The notes beneath the pieces were generated by a model, which did not search any database, had not been told where the DNA came from, and saw only the letters and a list, made by a program, of their open reading frames with translations. The translations under genes and the position numbers were made by a program. Of a stretch of 28,710 nt of DNA, positions 5,955 through 14,438 are shown piece by piece; the first letter of the stretch is position 1, and every line of letters starts with the position of its first letter. The stretch lies in IMG/VR virus record IMGVR_UViG_3300033149_003620, positions 1-28,710 of that record; one strand, given 5' to 3'. This stretch comes from a virus.

Positions 5955-6111
5955 GGCTGTCCACCTCCAGTTGTATCTTGTCCAGTGACTCACGGAGATT
6001 GGCTATTATCTCATTGTAATCTCCTATGGCGGAGTTTATGGCTTTGTTCTGAAGGATAAGCAGTCTGCGGAGATACATATTTTCAACCACTAGTTGAGCC
6101 TTTGTCTGCAT
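5935..6111 (-). CDS. Small coiled-coil protein, 58 aa
   Basis: The ATG follows GGAGG by six bases, giving strong support to this short gene. The product (MQTKAQLVVENMYLRRLL, then IGDYNEIIANLRESLDKIQ) is almost wholly helical with leucine/isoleucine spacing of a coiled coil, and has no membrane segment or cysteine. Its last 20 bases overlap the start of the peptidase gene, carrying that gene's ribosome binding site. It lies between the holin-like and peptidase genes, so a lysis accessory role is possible, but nothing in the sequence shows it. Confidence 0.65.
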   Translation of the reverse strand: MQTKAQLVVENMYLRRLLILQNKAINSAIGDYNEIIANLRESLDKIQLEVDSHDDNKR

Positions 6112-6142
6112 TGTGCGCCTCCATATAACAAATTTGTTATAT

Positions 6143-6412
6143 TCACCAGAATCCTTTTAACTTGGTGAGTAAAGCGCTGATGAGTCCGCCTGCAATAACG
6201 GTAATTGATGCTTTGAAAACATTTATCCATGTTCTGTTTGAGCAGGCCATCTCAAGTGTTCTATCTAGTTTGCCGTTCTGGTCTCTCTGGTGGTCTCTAA
6301 TTTCTTTGATAGCACTCCAGATATTGTCTTCGCCCTCGTGGATTATCTTCCACATATTGTTGCTTCGCTCATCAAGCCTGATTAGAAGTGCGTCTCTCTC
6401 TCCTGGTTTCAT
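6143..6412 (-). CDS. XhlA-like holin/lysis protein, 89 aa
   Basis: The protein has a charged N-terminal coiled coil (LIRLDERSNNMWKIIHEGED, then IKEIRDHQRDQNGKLD) and one C-terminal membrane segment at about residues 63-83 (INVFKASITVIAGGLISALL), ending in a short basic tail. That plan is typical of XhlA/hemolysin-type phage proteins and class III-like holins found beside endolysins. The start at 6412 overlaps the upstream stop (TGATG), suggesting re-initiation; an earlier in-frame codon at 6457 would lie inside the tail gene. It would insert in the inner membrane. Single-pass topology and neighbourhood support it, but holin activity is inferred. Confidence 0.72.
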   Translation of the reverse strand: MKPGERDALLIRLDERSNNMWKIIHEGEDNIWSAIKEIRDHQRDQNGKLDRTLEMACSNRTWINVFKASITVIAGGLISALLTKLKGFW

Positions 6413-8721
6413 CAGCTTAACCCCGCTACTTCCAAGAATTGGAGTTTGTATAACCACTCAATCTCCCTGCCCTTCTCGTCTCTCTTAATAGGAACCTGAG
6501 TTGGCGGGAGTAGTTTCACCCAGACATAGTTATCATCGGAGGAATTGTAATAAGGGGGATAGAATTTGCGAGGCCAAGCAGTGGTCGGATTCACGAAGGC
6601 TGCAATTGCCGTTCTTATTGTCTCGGCCGTCTGGTCGGCATCTCTCTGTGTGCCGTCAACCAGCATTTTATCGTCTGCCACAACAGCATCGCAGGTGATA
6701 ACTTTCCTCAAAGTAGGATACCAGATAGCCCTGACATCGTAGGACAACAGCTTCGGGGTTTTGGAACTGTCGTTGGTCTTGCAGACAAACTTGAACCTGA
6801 TGTAGGTGGATTGAGGTCTAACCGAACTGCCGTCAACTGGAAGGTATGCCGATGTAGAGGGAGAGGTTTTGAAGTCTCCTATATCAGTCCAGTTTGAGTC
6901 TCCCATTTTCTGGTAGTGAGCTTCCCAGTAAATATCGGCGGTCGTATCGTCCATGTTGAGTGTAATCTTATAAAACGCTTTCTTATCAGACTTGAAGTTG
7001 GCGTGAAGCCATGGGGTTACGAGTGACCCACCTGTGTCAAAAGAGTAGGTCGTATCAGCCGTGATATTCCCGTATTGAGAGGGCAGAGGATAGTAATACA
7101 GGCTATCAGACGAACTGGTAGAACTGACATACAACCTTCTTTTGTAAACAGTAGAGGAAAAGGCTTTTTCAGCACCAGCGAGGGTGAGTTCCGCCAGGGG
7201 ATGCCAGACCCACGATGTGCTGCCGTCAATCGTCTCCCATCTCCCTGCCAGAAGTTCTACTTTGGTAGAGTTGTCCATAAAGGCGAAAAGCCACTGTGCA
7301 TCACTGGCAAGAGCCTGAACCTGACCGTCAAAATCAGATGAGTTCGTTATGTAAGATGCAGGAGATAGGGCAGTAACAGTTCCAGAGTCGTATTCAATAA
7401 GAGCCTGCTGCCCGCAGGGGATATAGAGTTTCTCCTTGTAGGAGATAGCGTTCTTCCCGGAATCAGTGTCCGTTTCTGCCTTGAGCGAAGGGATTAGCCT
7501 CTGGACATCGCCGTTTGAATCAATGTAGTAAGGCATATCCTCTTTGAAGATGTAGATTGAGCCTGCCTGCTCAACGATGCTGGTGATGTTATAACTGGTT
7601 GAGTCAACATTGGTGGCTACTGACCACGAGCCTGCATTGGTCGGGTCGGTTGCCGACTTCATCTCTCTTGGCTTGACTGCCTTCCAGAGGGTCACATTAA
7701 CGGATTGGAAAAAGTCTGCCTTGCCGTCTGATAACTCGCTCTGTGTTATAACCTCTGATGTGTCCATATAGAAGTAGAGGTTTGAACCACCGAGAGAGAT
7801 ATAGAGATTATCGTCAACAAAAGGCTCAAGGTCTGTTATTGCATCTTCAAAGCAGTGGACTATTGAGGTGCTGCCGTCTGAATCCGCCAGCTTCCAGAGA
7901 ATTTGCCCACAACCCATATAGAGGGCGCCGTTAAACTCTGCGAATGATTTGATTGCCCCTTTTACAGGACTCCCTAAATAGGCATCGTCAAAGTAGCCTG
8001 TATTTGCCGAAACATTTAGCTGGCATCTTAATCTAGTGGCACTGGCATCCAGTGTTCTGGTTACTGTTAAATATTCCCAGCTACTCCCCCCTGTGTGGTA
8101 GCTTGAGTAACTAGTACCAACGCCATCATTTATACTTACTCTAGCGCTACTGGCAGTGTCAATATAGACCCAGCAGCCAAAAGTGAAGGTTTTACTTTGC
8201 CACGACGAGTCCCATGTGGCTGCATCTTGGTAAGAATCAGTTGAAGTTAACTCCCAAGAGTAAGTTCCATTGTGCTTCTGGACATTGCTTCTACTCCCAT
8301 TAGTCCACGAAGCATCCGTTTCAAAGTCAGTATTGGTTAAGGTCGCTGCCGAAGCTATGTTTGACGGTAGTGAAATAGCGGTTGCTTTCGGCCCGCCAAT
8401 CATCATTCCTTTGAATCGGGCATCCACGCCAGCCCCGTAGTAATACCTCTTTGAGTCGGAACTATCGTAGTATTCCTGCCCGAAGCCAGAACGCCAGTCG
8501 TCTCCAATAAGGACTATCTCTTGCTCTGGAGGCATATTGGCATAATCAGGCGCACCGCTAAAGAACTGGCTGGATAGAGCGGGAATATAGCTCTCGCTAT
8601 ACTTAATCACCCCATCTTTGTTCTTATCCAGAATCAAGCCAATAAAGTTATCGGATGCGTCCAGAAAACCGCAGTGGTATTTCGCATCTGGCATCTGCCC
8701 GACTTTGAGTTTAGCTGTCAT
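6412..8721 (-). CDS. Large tail protein, beta-rich, with carbohydrate-binding-like insert
   Basis: At 769 aa this is a virion tail component, probably hub, nozzle or beta-propeller tail protein. Residues about 125-255 (NTDFETDASWTNG, SWELTSTD, FTFGCWVYID, WEYLTVTRTL, GYFDDAYLG) have the spacing of a jelly-roll carbohydrate-binding module. After that come repeated short blades such as KSFAEFNGALYMGCG, FVDDNLYISLGG, VEQAGSIYIFKED, SYKEKLYIPCGQQ, ALASDAQWLFAF and STVYKRRLYVSS, as in a beta-propeller. A strand-rich C-terminal domain follows. ATG overlaps the adaptor gene's stop (TAATG). Role: probable tail tip or nozzle with sugar binding at the host surface. The exact counterpart in model phages is not clear. 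Confidence 0.7.
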   Translation of the reverse strand: MTAKLKVGQMPDAKYHCGFLDASDNFIGLILDKNKDGVIKYSESYIPALSSQFFSGAPDYANMPPEQEIVLIGDDWRSGFGQEYYDSSDSKRYYYGAGVDARFKGMMIGGPKATAISLPSNIASAATLTNTDFETDASWTNGSRSNVQKHNGTYSWELTSTDSYQDAATWDSSWQSKTFTFGCWVYIDTASSARVSINDGVGTSYSSYHTGGSSWEYLTVTRTLDASATRLRCQLNVSANTGYFDDAYLGSPVKGAIKSFAEFNGALYMGCGQILWKLADSDGSTSIVHCFEDAITDLEPFVDDNLYISLGGSNLYFYMDTSEVITQSELSDGKADFFQSVNVTLWKAVKPREMKSATDPTNAGSWSVATNVDSTSYNITSIVEQAGSIYIFKEDMPYYIDSNGDVQRLIPSLKAETDTDSGKNAISYKEKLYIPCGQQALIEYDSGTVTALSPASYITNSSDFDGQVQALASDAQWLFAFMDNSTKVELLAGRWETIDGSTSWVWHPLAELTLAGAEKAFSSTVYKRRLYVSSTSSSDSLYYYPLPSQYGNITADTTYSFDTGGSLVTPWLHANFKSDKKAFYKITLNMDDTTADIYWEAHYQKMGDSNWTDIGDFKTSPSTSAYLPVDGSSVRPQSTYIRFKFVCKTNDSSKTPKLLSYDVRAIWYPTLRKVITCDAVVADDKMLVDGTQRDADQTAETIRTAIAAFVNPTTAWPRKFYPPYYNSSDDNYVWVKLLPPTQVPIKRDEKGREIEWLYKLQFLEVAGLS

Positions 8722-9797
8722 TACTCAAACCTCGTCTGCCATTGAGTTGTAGGCATCTTCAGGTTTTTCTTCAGGAATTGCGCTTTTGAAAACCACCTGT
8801 TAGACTCGTCATAAAGCCTCTGCCTGTCATCAGCCGAAGCAACGCCTGCCTCCATTTCATACATAACCCCTGCAGCATAGGTAATGAGAAGGTCGGTCTG
8901 CGGGTCGTCAAGAGTCATAGTATCCGTGTCAGAAGCAAGGTTATCTTCCAGAGGTGCTTGCCCGATGAGTCTTATCTTTCTTTCATTTGCCCAGTAAGGG
9001 AAGTGGAGATATTTCGTCCCTTCGCTAACTACCACTCGCCAGCCATTAACCCTCTCAAGGTTTGAATCCTGAAGGTTAATATCATCGGCTATCTCGTCTT
9101 TCCTTCCCGATGTCTGGATATAGACCTGGCTTATAGTTCCGTCCTGAAAGTCCAGTGGCAGATAATATTCATAAACAGTCCCACCGCTAACCCAGGCGTT
9201 ATCAAAGTAAACAGCACCGTCACTGGTAATAACCTTGAATCGGAACTGCACATCCACGAGGTCATCGTTTAAGGTGAAGTCGTTTATCTCAAGGATTTCA
9301 AACTCCCCTGCCCCACTGTGAGCGGAAGATGTCTCGGTCTGGGTCGTGCCGTCTGCCTGGAGGGTATAAATCTCTATGTAGGCCTGGCTTGCAGTTGAAG
9401 CCTTGACTGCACAGTGAAAGGTTATAGTCCTGTCCATCAGGTTTAAGAGCCTGGGCTGCTCGGCTACAGAGCAATACATATAGCCGTCTGTGCCGGCACG
9501 GGTAACTTTCGCCGATGAGGAACCGCCCCAGATATTGGTTGTCTCCTCGGCTGCCGTGACGCTTGATACTGCGTAACCGTCTGGATAGCTTGAGGAAGTC
9601 CAGTCCTCAAAGTGGCCGTTTTTCAGGGAACTTCCAGCCACCAGGGTATCGTTTCTAATCTCCCTGTATAGTTCGGGCCAGAGCTGGCGAGCAGAACTAT
9701 TGATAGCAGGGGTGTAATGTCCTGCATAGTTAAGCCCGTAATCTCCAGTTGTCTCTTTTAGCCTCGTTCTCAAGGTTGATAATGTTTGTGTTCCCAT
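8721..9797 (-). CDS. Head-tail adaptor-like protein with inserted carbohydrate-binding-like domain
   Basis: Residues 1-50 (LSTLRTRLKETTGDYG, INSSARQLWPELYREI) and the C-terminus (IRLIGQAPL, DDPQTDLLITYAAGVMYEM, SNRWFSKAQFLKK) resemble phage head-tail adaptor or connector proteins, which sit below the portal. Between them, residues about 55-205 hold an apparent jelly-roll: NGHFEDWTSSSYPDGY, SSAKVTRAG, ITFHCAVKAS, AYIEIYTL, VQFRFKVIT, GAVYFDNAWVSGG. This is the CBM_4_9-like pattern with a closing FDNA strand, also seen in the next gene. Ribosome site GAGGTG precedes the ATG. If correct, an adaptor with an exposed sugar-binding lobe is unusual; a tail-side virion protein is the safer wording. 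Confidence 0.6.
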   Translation of the reverse strand: MGTQTLSTLRTRLKETTGDYGLNYAGHYTPAINSSARQLWPELYREIRNDTLVAGSSLKNGHFEDWTSSSYPDGYAVSSVTAAEETTNIWGGSSSAKVTRAGTDGYMYCSVAEQPRLLNLMDRTITFHCAVKASTASQAYIEIYTLQADGTTQTETSSAHSGAGEFEILEINDFTLNDDLVDVQFRFKVITSDGAVYFDNAWVSGGTVYEYYLPLDFQDGTISQVYIQTSGRKDEIADDINLQDSNLERVNGWRVVVSEGTKYLHFPYWANERKIRLIGQAPLEDNLASDTDTMTLDDPQTDLLITYAAGVMYEMEAGVASADDRQRLYDESNRWFSKAQFLKKNLKMPTTQWQTRFE

Positions 9798-9809
9798 AAA
9801 CTCACCTCG

Positions 9810-10094
9810 TTACTTGCTCAATGTGAAGCTATCTCTACCCCTCGTAACCCGTGACCCGTCCGTGCAGATGTAAAGGATTTCGTATGTTCCCAGCTTGGCG
9901 CTTGCTCCCGGGGTGTAGTCGTAGTGGTAGTTGCCCGTGCTGTCTTTGGTCATAGCCTGTGCACTCACCACATCGCTTCCTGAAGGGTCGGTTATAGTTA
10001 TCGTGGTAGAAGTAGCAGGGTCTTGTGCAGTACCCGATGAATCCTTTACCTCGATGGAGCAGATTACAGTTTCCTGTCTTTCAAAGTCAGCCAT
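9810..10094 (-). CDS. Ig-like virion protein, 94 aa
   Basis: The sequence is a run of beta strands: ETVICSIEVKDSSGT, STTITITDPSGSDVV, DSTGNYHYDYTP, LGTYEILYICTDG. The DPSG turn and the YHYDYTP...GTYE ending are typical of a single Ig-like/fibronectin-like domain used in phage tail and capsid decorations. No signal peptide. GAGG precedes the ATG, which lies four bases after the stop of the decapeptide-repeat gene. It probably decorates the tail or fibre base; partner unknown. Confidence 0.65.
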   Translation of the reverse strand: MADFERQETVICSIEVKDSSGTAQDPATSTTITITDPSGSDVVSAQAMTKDSTGNYHYDYTPGASAKLGTYEILYICTDGSRVTRGRDSFTLSK

Positions 10095-10098
10095 ATAA

Positions 10099-10353
10099 TT
10101 ACCTCACGCTCAGTGTTGAAGTTATCGTTAAATCACTGCCAACAGATGAATCTATGGTTAAGTCACTGGAGATGGTTGACGAAATGGTCAGGTCGGAACT
10201 CAATGTTGATTCAATGGTCAGGTCGGAGGAGGATGTTGGGGTAATAGTGAGGTCGCTTGAGTTGGAAGGGTCAACCGCTAATTCTCTCTGGAGTGTGTAA
10301 GTCTCGTCATCAAATACCCAATGGTCAAAATAGGTCTCGTCAAAATAAGGCAT
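10099..10353 (-). CDS. Small decapeptide-repeat protein, 84 aa
   Basis: An aromatic, acidic N-terminus (MPYFDETYFDHWVFDDETY) is followed by five exact-length ten-residue units at 31-80 with consensus SSDLTIxSTx (NSSDLTITPT, SSSDLTIEST, LSSDLTISST, ISSDLTIDSS, VGSDLTITST). The alternation suggests a beta-solenoid or stacked strands, as in fibre shafts. ATG overlaps the upstream stop by TAATG. It lies between the tail fibre and the Ig-like gene, so a virion role such as a fibre clasp or tip is plausible. No relative was recognised. Confidence 0.65.
   Translation of the reverse strand: MPYFDETYFDHWVFDDETYTLQRELAVDPSNSSDLTITPTSSSDLTIESTLSSDLTISSTISSDLTIDSSVGSDLTITSTLSVR
10114..10263 (-). repeat. 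Five 30-bp tandem repeats
   Basis: Five 30-bp units encode the decapeptides SSDLTIxSTx. The best conserved DNA portion on the plus strand is ATGGTCAGGTCGGA, repeated at 30-base spacing. Unit length and frame are perfectly kept. Confidence 0.75.
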
Positions 10354-10652
10354 TACCTTCTAACCTTCTCCAAACTATCCAACCTTGACTTTAGCTGCTC
10401 GTAATCAGCCACTTTCGCCTCTAGTTCCTTGACCTTCAATCTCAAGTCCTCTGGTTCAGGTTCTGGCAACCTTGTAGGTATGAGTTTCCCCTTGACGAAT
10501 TTGTATTTCTTCCCTGCTGGAATATCCTTGAGTTCAATATCAAGGAAAATAAGCTCCTCGTTCCTTTTGGGTCTGAAGTTGCCGAACTGTTCTGAGTCGG
10601 CACACCAGCCCCTTACTTCGTTATTTGTTTTGTCGTAAAGAAGCTCTAACAT
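10353..10652 (-). CDS. Hypothetical tail-fibre-associated protein, 99 aa
   Basis: The first 65 residues are a small globular part (MLELLYDKTNNEVRGWCAD, IFLDIELKDIPAGKKYKF), followed by a proline/glutamate linker (RLPEPEPEDL) and a C-terminal coiled coil (LRLKVKELEAKVADYEQLK, DSLEKVRR). The layout resembles small proteins near fibre genes that act as chaperones or oligomerize with the fibre. AAGGAG lies four bases before the ATG. It begins eight bases after the fibre stop. Function is inferred only from position and shape. Confidence 0.65.
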   Translation of the reverse strand: MLELLYDKTNNEVRGWCADSEQFGNFRPKRNEELIFLDIELKDIPAGKKYKFVKGKLIPTRLPEPEPEDLRLKVKELEAKVADYEQLKSRLDSLEKVRR

Positions 10653-10660
10653 CGTTCTCC

Positions 10661-12850
10661 TTATTGATTGGCCGTGTAGGTTAGTAGCAAACCCATAACC
10701 AAAATATCGTCTTCATAGGTATCATCAGCGTGGTCAGCGTCTCTCGTAATCTCCACGCCCACATAGTCGCCTAGCGCAAGACTGGATAGAGTGAAACCTA
10801 TGTCTGTCTCGTAAATGGTTCTGGTGGCAGCTACATCTATCGTGGAGTCCGCTGGTGTGTCTTGGTGTGTGGTGTAGCCCTCATTAGCAGCAGCATAATC
10901 AGCAGTAGGACTGACCCTCCAGTCATAGCCTGCCGTAGCACTTGAGTCACCCATCCATACGAGCTTTAGAGACCCGAAGGAAACGAAGTCGCTTGGGACT
11001 CTAAAGTCAAACTGGACATACTCATCACTGGTCGGGTCAAGGGCAATAGAATCGTAATTAACAAAATGAGTACCGCCAGTGTATTTATTCCCGCAAGGAA
11101 TAAACATAGTTCTGGTTACATTGGTGTGCGCTTCACTTCCGTGTCCGTTAGCAGCCAGAGCCACATTACCAGCCGTGACTGTGAAGTCGGTTGCATCAAA
11201 GCTCGCTATACCCTTGTTGGCTGAAGTAGCATCTTCGCCAGCGATAGTAACTGTTGCGCCAGAAGCAGAAGTATCAATTCCTTCTCCGCCAGCAATCGTT
11301 ACAGCGTGAGTTGAAGGTGTGGCCGTGCCAGAGTCAGTCGGGACTGATTTGGCTACGCTATTAGCAAGGTCAATCTTGCCAGAGGCAGAATCAAAATCGT
11401 CTGCTTCAAAGGTGGCAATACCTTTCGTGCTGTCATCGGCAGCAGCGAGAGTATTGTCGTCAATCAGAGTTCTGGTAGCCGAAGCATCCCGATATTTTAT
11501 TTTGTCTGCGGTTGCGTCATACCAGAAGTGACCCTCAACCAAAGTCCCCGGGGCAGCAGAAGGATTAAGCACCATTGGTAGAGTTGCTTGGAAGTAGGGG
11601 TCGGCTGCTCCTTGCAAGCGGGCGACCTCAGCAACTGCGCTACCGTTGTCTCTAGCTCTAAATCTTAAGTAGTTATCATCTACATCGGGTGAGTCAATTG
11701 AGAGAGCATCACTCAGCGCTCTTATATCATTAGAGAAGCCGAGAGTCAGCAGTTTGATACGGCTATAAGCATCATCGGCAGCATTTCTTAACGCTGCCCA
11801 AGTAGCATCTTCCTCTTTGATGAGATGATTGGTGGTCTTGAGCTTGTTTGCCCCCATAGAAATATCGCCATTCATAGTCATGGCAGGCATTGTCAATCCT
11901 GTCGTTGTTACCGTGCCGTTTATGGCTGGCGATGTTAATGTCTTATTTGTTAGTGTGTCGGTGGTGTCTTTGCCCACGAGTGTGTCGGTAGCTGCGGGCA
12001 TTGTTAGAAGTTTGGTCTTGCCTGCGTCTTGGTATAATGAGGCTACTACAGGCGTAGTCAGTGTTTTATTAGTCAGGGTTTGAGTATCTGAAGTCCCTAC
12101 AATGTCTCCACTTGTGCCGTGAGTGGTCGTGTCTGCCATGTGGGTAGTCAGGTCGGCGGGTGTGCCAGACAGCCCCGCAAGGCTTATCTCATCCGAACCG
12201 CCATTCTCGTGGCTAGCAGCATGAGCTTGTGGTGCATTATCACCCGTAACATCTGCACCGTCAGCTACATTCAGGTCACTCCGCACCTCAGCGTAGCTCT
12301 TGCTCTCCAACCCGTTAGCGGTGAATTTGGCATACTCACCACTGGCTACACTGGCGCTGTCTATCTCAACAAGGTTATCGTCTGCTATCCCAATAGTTTG
12401 CTGGGCAAGAACATCAACCCCTATCTCAAGGTCTAAATCAGCCTTGACCTCTGCATAAGAGCGCCCTTCAATCGTGTTGGCATCGGTAAATCTGGCAAAG
12501 TCATTCGCAACTGGAGTTCCGCTTGTGTCAACAGTTGAAGCGTTTTCAAGTGTGTTGACTGCAGTATGAATATCTGAAAGATGCTGCGCTGTTATGTTTA
12601 GCTTGACCGCAGCACCCGCAGCGTGAGCGGCAGCCGAAGTTCCCTCTTGAGCTCTGGTAACTGTAAGCGCATCACCAGTTCTAGATGTGCAGGCTACTAT
12701 CTCATCTTCGCAGGTAAGGTGGAATGTTCCGCTTGCAGGGAAGTTAGAACCTTCTCCGCTGGCCACATTCCAGGTGGTCGCAGCAGCAGTAACCGCAGAT
12801 GCCAGTGTGGAAGTCGCTCTATTTTTTACTTCCAAAAAAGAAGTTGCCAT
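10661..12850 (-). CDS. Tail fibre / receptor-binding protein, 729 aa
   Basis: The N-terminus (FLEVKNRATSTLASAVTAAA, SNFPASGTFHLTCEDEIVACT, LTVTRAQEGTSAAAHAAGAAVKL) is the domain found at the start of many phage fibres and probably anchors it to the tail. Then come fibre-shaft repeats, including two SYAEVxxDL units, two DTxTLTNKTLTxP units typical of phage fibres, two D(S/A)xKGIA(T/S)F units and other Ala/Thr/Asp-rich stretches. The C-terminal ~150 residues (from about TRTMFIPCGN, with SDEYVQFDFRVPSDF and ILVMGLLLTYTAN) form a compact beta-rich head likely to bind the host surface. It should be a trimer. A hairpin at 12871-12898 lies upstream. Confidence 0.82.
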   Translation of the reverse strand: MATSFLEVKNRATSTLASAVTAAATTWNVASGEGSNFPASGTFHLTCEDEIVACTSRTGDALTVTRAQEGTSAAAHAAGAAVKLNITAQHLSDIHTAVNTLENASTVDTSGTPVANDFARFTDANTIEGRSYAEVKADLDLEIGVDVLAQQTIGIADDNLVEIDSASVASGEYAKFTANGLESKSYAEVRSDLNVADGADVTGDNAPQAHAASHENGGSDEISLAGLSGTPADLTTHMADTTTHGTSGDIVGTSDTQTLTNKTLTTPVVASLYQDAGKTKLLTMPAATDTLVGKDTTDTLTNKTLTSPAINGTVTTTGLTMPAMTMNGDISMGANKLKTTNHLIKEEDATWAALRNAADDAYSRIKLLTLGFSNDIRALSDALSIDSPDVDDNYLRFRARDNGSAVAEVARLQGAADPYFQATLPMVLNPSAAPGTLVEGHFWYDATADKIKYRDASATRTLIDDNTLAAADDSTKGIATFEADDFDSASGKIDLANSVAKSVPTDSGTATPSTHAVTIAGGEGIDTSASGATVTIAGEDATSANKGIASFDATDFTVTAGNVALAANGHGSEAHTNVTRTMFIPCGNKYTGGTHFVNYDSIALDPTSDEYVQFDFRVPSDFVSFGSLKLVWMGDSSATAGYDWRVSPTADYAAANEGYTTHQDTPADSTIDVAATRTIYETDIGFTLSSLALGDYVGVEITRDADHADDTYEDDILVMGLLLTYTANQ

Positions 12851-12870
12851 ACTTTTATCTCCAATAAGCT

Positions 12871-12898
12871 GAGGGGAGGCAATTTCTTACCTCCCCTC
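12871..12898 (-). other. 9-bp perfect hairpin before the tail fibre gene
   Basis: GAGGGGAGG (12871-12879) and CCTCCCCTC (12890-12898) pair exactly around a 10-base loop, about 20 bases upstream of the fibre ATG. No T-run follows leftward, so it is more likely an mRNA processing or stability element than a terminator. It could also hide part of the AGGAGGGG stretch. Confidence 0.55.
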
Positions 12899-12923
12899 CT
12901 GTCGAAAACATCTTTTACTGCTT

Positions 12924-13583
12924 TTATACAGTAAGTTCTACCCATCGAAGCAGACCGTAACCGGTAACATCGGCAGTAGCAGCACCAAAGTGGAGCAGGA
13001 TTGATGCCGGCCCCTGCACATAAGGCGGGCAGACATCATTGTAGATGAAACACTTTTCGTCTCCACTTGATGTAGTGATGGCATCCTCCGTGAACACCAT
13101 CCTCGCAACCTCAATTGAGCCATTGGAAGTTTTGGCACTAACAGTTATATCGGTGCCTACATAAGCAGAACACCCTGAAGCTGCTGATGAGCCAGTGTTG
13201 AGGTTTAACGGGGTAAAGGCGGTGCCCCCTGAACTATAGCGGACTTTGCCATTGTCAACCTCAAGCATAGCGTTCACCAGTGTTGCAGTCGTGAAGGTTG
13301 CGATATGGGCCTCTGCTCTTATCGGGATAGCGATATATCCGCTTGGGACATCTACCACTGCCCAAACCAGTTCATCGTCAATCGAGGTGGTGGAAGCGAT
13401 AGGGGCATCCTCAGTGCCCAGTTGAATCTGGAATACCTTGCCCTCCATGACCTTTAGCATCCTCCAGTCAATAGTGGCTAGAGTGCCATCGGTGAAGGCT
13501 CTAGCTGGAGCAGGGAAGCCACTGGCAATCTTTTGCACATTACTGTCAACAGCAACCTGCCCTCTGATATCAGTCGAACTCAT
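12924..13583 (-). CDS. Virion structural protein, 219 aa
   Basis: A beta-rich protein with VFQIQLGTEDAPIASTTS, WAVVDVPSGYIAIPIRAEAH, FTPLNLNTGSSAASGCSAYV, and a C-terminus WxxVxGPASILLHFGAATA-like (YVQGPASILLHFGAA, YGLLRWVEL). I recall the LNLNT...GPxSLLIxxxAAT...WxEL pattern in phage virion proteins encoded next to the capsid, likely decoration or tail-sheath-like surface proteins. No catalytic motif or signal peptide. AAGGAG precedes the ATG. It lies between the LamG-like protein and the fibre. Head decoration or neck protein are the main options. Confidence 0.65.
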   Translation of the reverse strand: MSSTDIRGQVAVDSNVQKIASGFPAPARAFTDGTLATIDWRMLKVMEGKVFQIQLGTEDAPIASTTSIDDELVWAVVDVPSGYIAIPIRAEAHIATFTTATLVNAMLEVDNGKVRYSSGGTAFTPLNLNTGSSAASGCSAYVGTDITVSAKTSNGSIEVARMVFTEDAITTSSGDEKCFIYNDVCPPYVQGPASILLHFGAATADVTGYGLLRWVELTV

Positions 13584-13658
13584 TTACTTTTTCTCCTTAA
13601 AGTTATTTGTTTAGGGTTTTCTTTTAACGAGGTGACCCTTCAAAACCTCTCTAACTTT

Positions 13659-14393
13659 TTACACATCCTGCCATTTCTTGAGATACTTAACCTTGACAGT
13701 GTTGGAGCCATCATTGTCCCTCGTGCCAAAGTTGAAGACAGCGCATAGGGGGACATCGGTGACTGCACTCTGGTGGACAGCCTTTAATACGCCGTCTACC
13801 CAGAAGTAAGCATCCCCATCAGTGTTTAACTGGACTCGCAGGGTCTTGGTTTGCCCATCTGTCCAGTCAATACCAGTATCGGTACCGGTTACAGAACCAC
13901 CAGTTGCAATTGACGCAGCGTAGAGGGATGAAGACCCCTTATCCGCATCGCAGACAAAGCCGGCAGCATCGGTAGCTGCGGCTGCAAGAGTGCCGTCTGC
14001 ATAGTCGATGGTGGCTGCGGGTGAGGTTTCAGTGTTGGCATCGGAGAAACCGAAGTAGAAGAAGGTGCCGGAGACATCAGTTATAGAAACCTTACATTCA
14101 ATTTCCGGTGAACTGCTAATGTCGAAAATCAGGGCGGTGCCGAGGAACGAAACCTCGTTATCCCCTGTGCCGGTAGTTAAAGTTACTCCATTCACCCCGG
14201 CTGCGGTTAGAGCAACAGCATCGTTGGTGCCATCGAGGGTTGCAGTGTAGTCATTGGTGGTATCAAGAGCAGTCTGGTCGAACCAGTCCACCGAACACAT
14301 CCGCTCTGTGGACATGTTCCCTTTGACATTGGTGGTGTGGGCTGCGCTTCCCTGAAATTTCAGGCTGCGTCCCACATATACTTGCTGTGACAT
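13659..14393 (-). CDS. LamG-like virion decoration protein, 244 aa
   Basis: After a short N-terminal anchor (MSQQVYVGRSLKFQG) the protein shows the strand order of a laminin-G/concanavalin jelly-roll: ALIFDISSSPEIECKVSITD, GTFFYFGFSDANTETSP, TKTLRVQLNTDGDAYFWVDG, PLCAVFNFGTRDN, KVKYLKKW. The DGDAYFWVDG turn and repeating hydrophobic strands are typical. It is encoded two genes downstream of the major capsid protein, so it may decorate the head and bind glycans or mucus. No signal peptide, since virion proteins assemble in the cytoplasm. AGGAG lies ten bases before the ATG. Confidence 0.68.
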   Translation of the reverse strand: MSQQVYVGRSLKFQGSAAHTTNVKGNMSTERMCSVDWFDQTALDTTNDYTATLDGTNDAVALTAAGVNGVTLTTGTGDNEVSFLGTALIFDISSSPEIECKVSITDVSGTFFYFGFSDANTETSPAATIDYADGTLAAAATDAAGFVCDADKGSSSLYAASIATGGSVTGTDTGIDWTDGQTKTLRVQLNTDGDAYFWVDGVLKAVHQSAVTDVPLCAVFNFGTRDNDGSNTVKVKYLKKWQDV

Positions 14394-14438
14394 ATTCTTT
14401 TTTCTCCTATTTTTTAGACTTGACAGCTCGAAGCGAGC

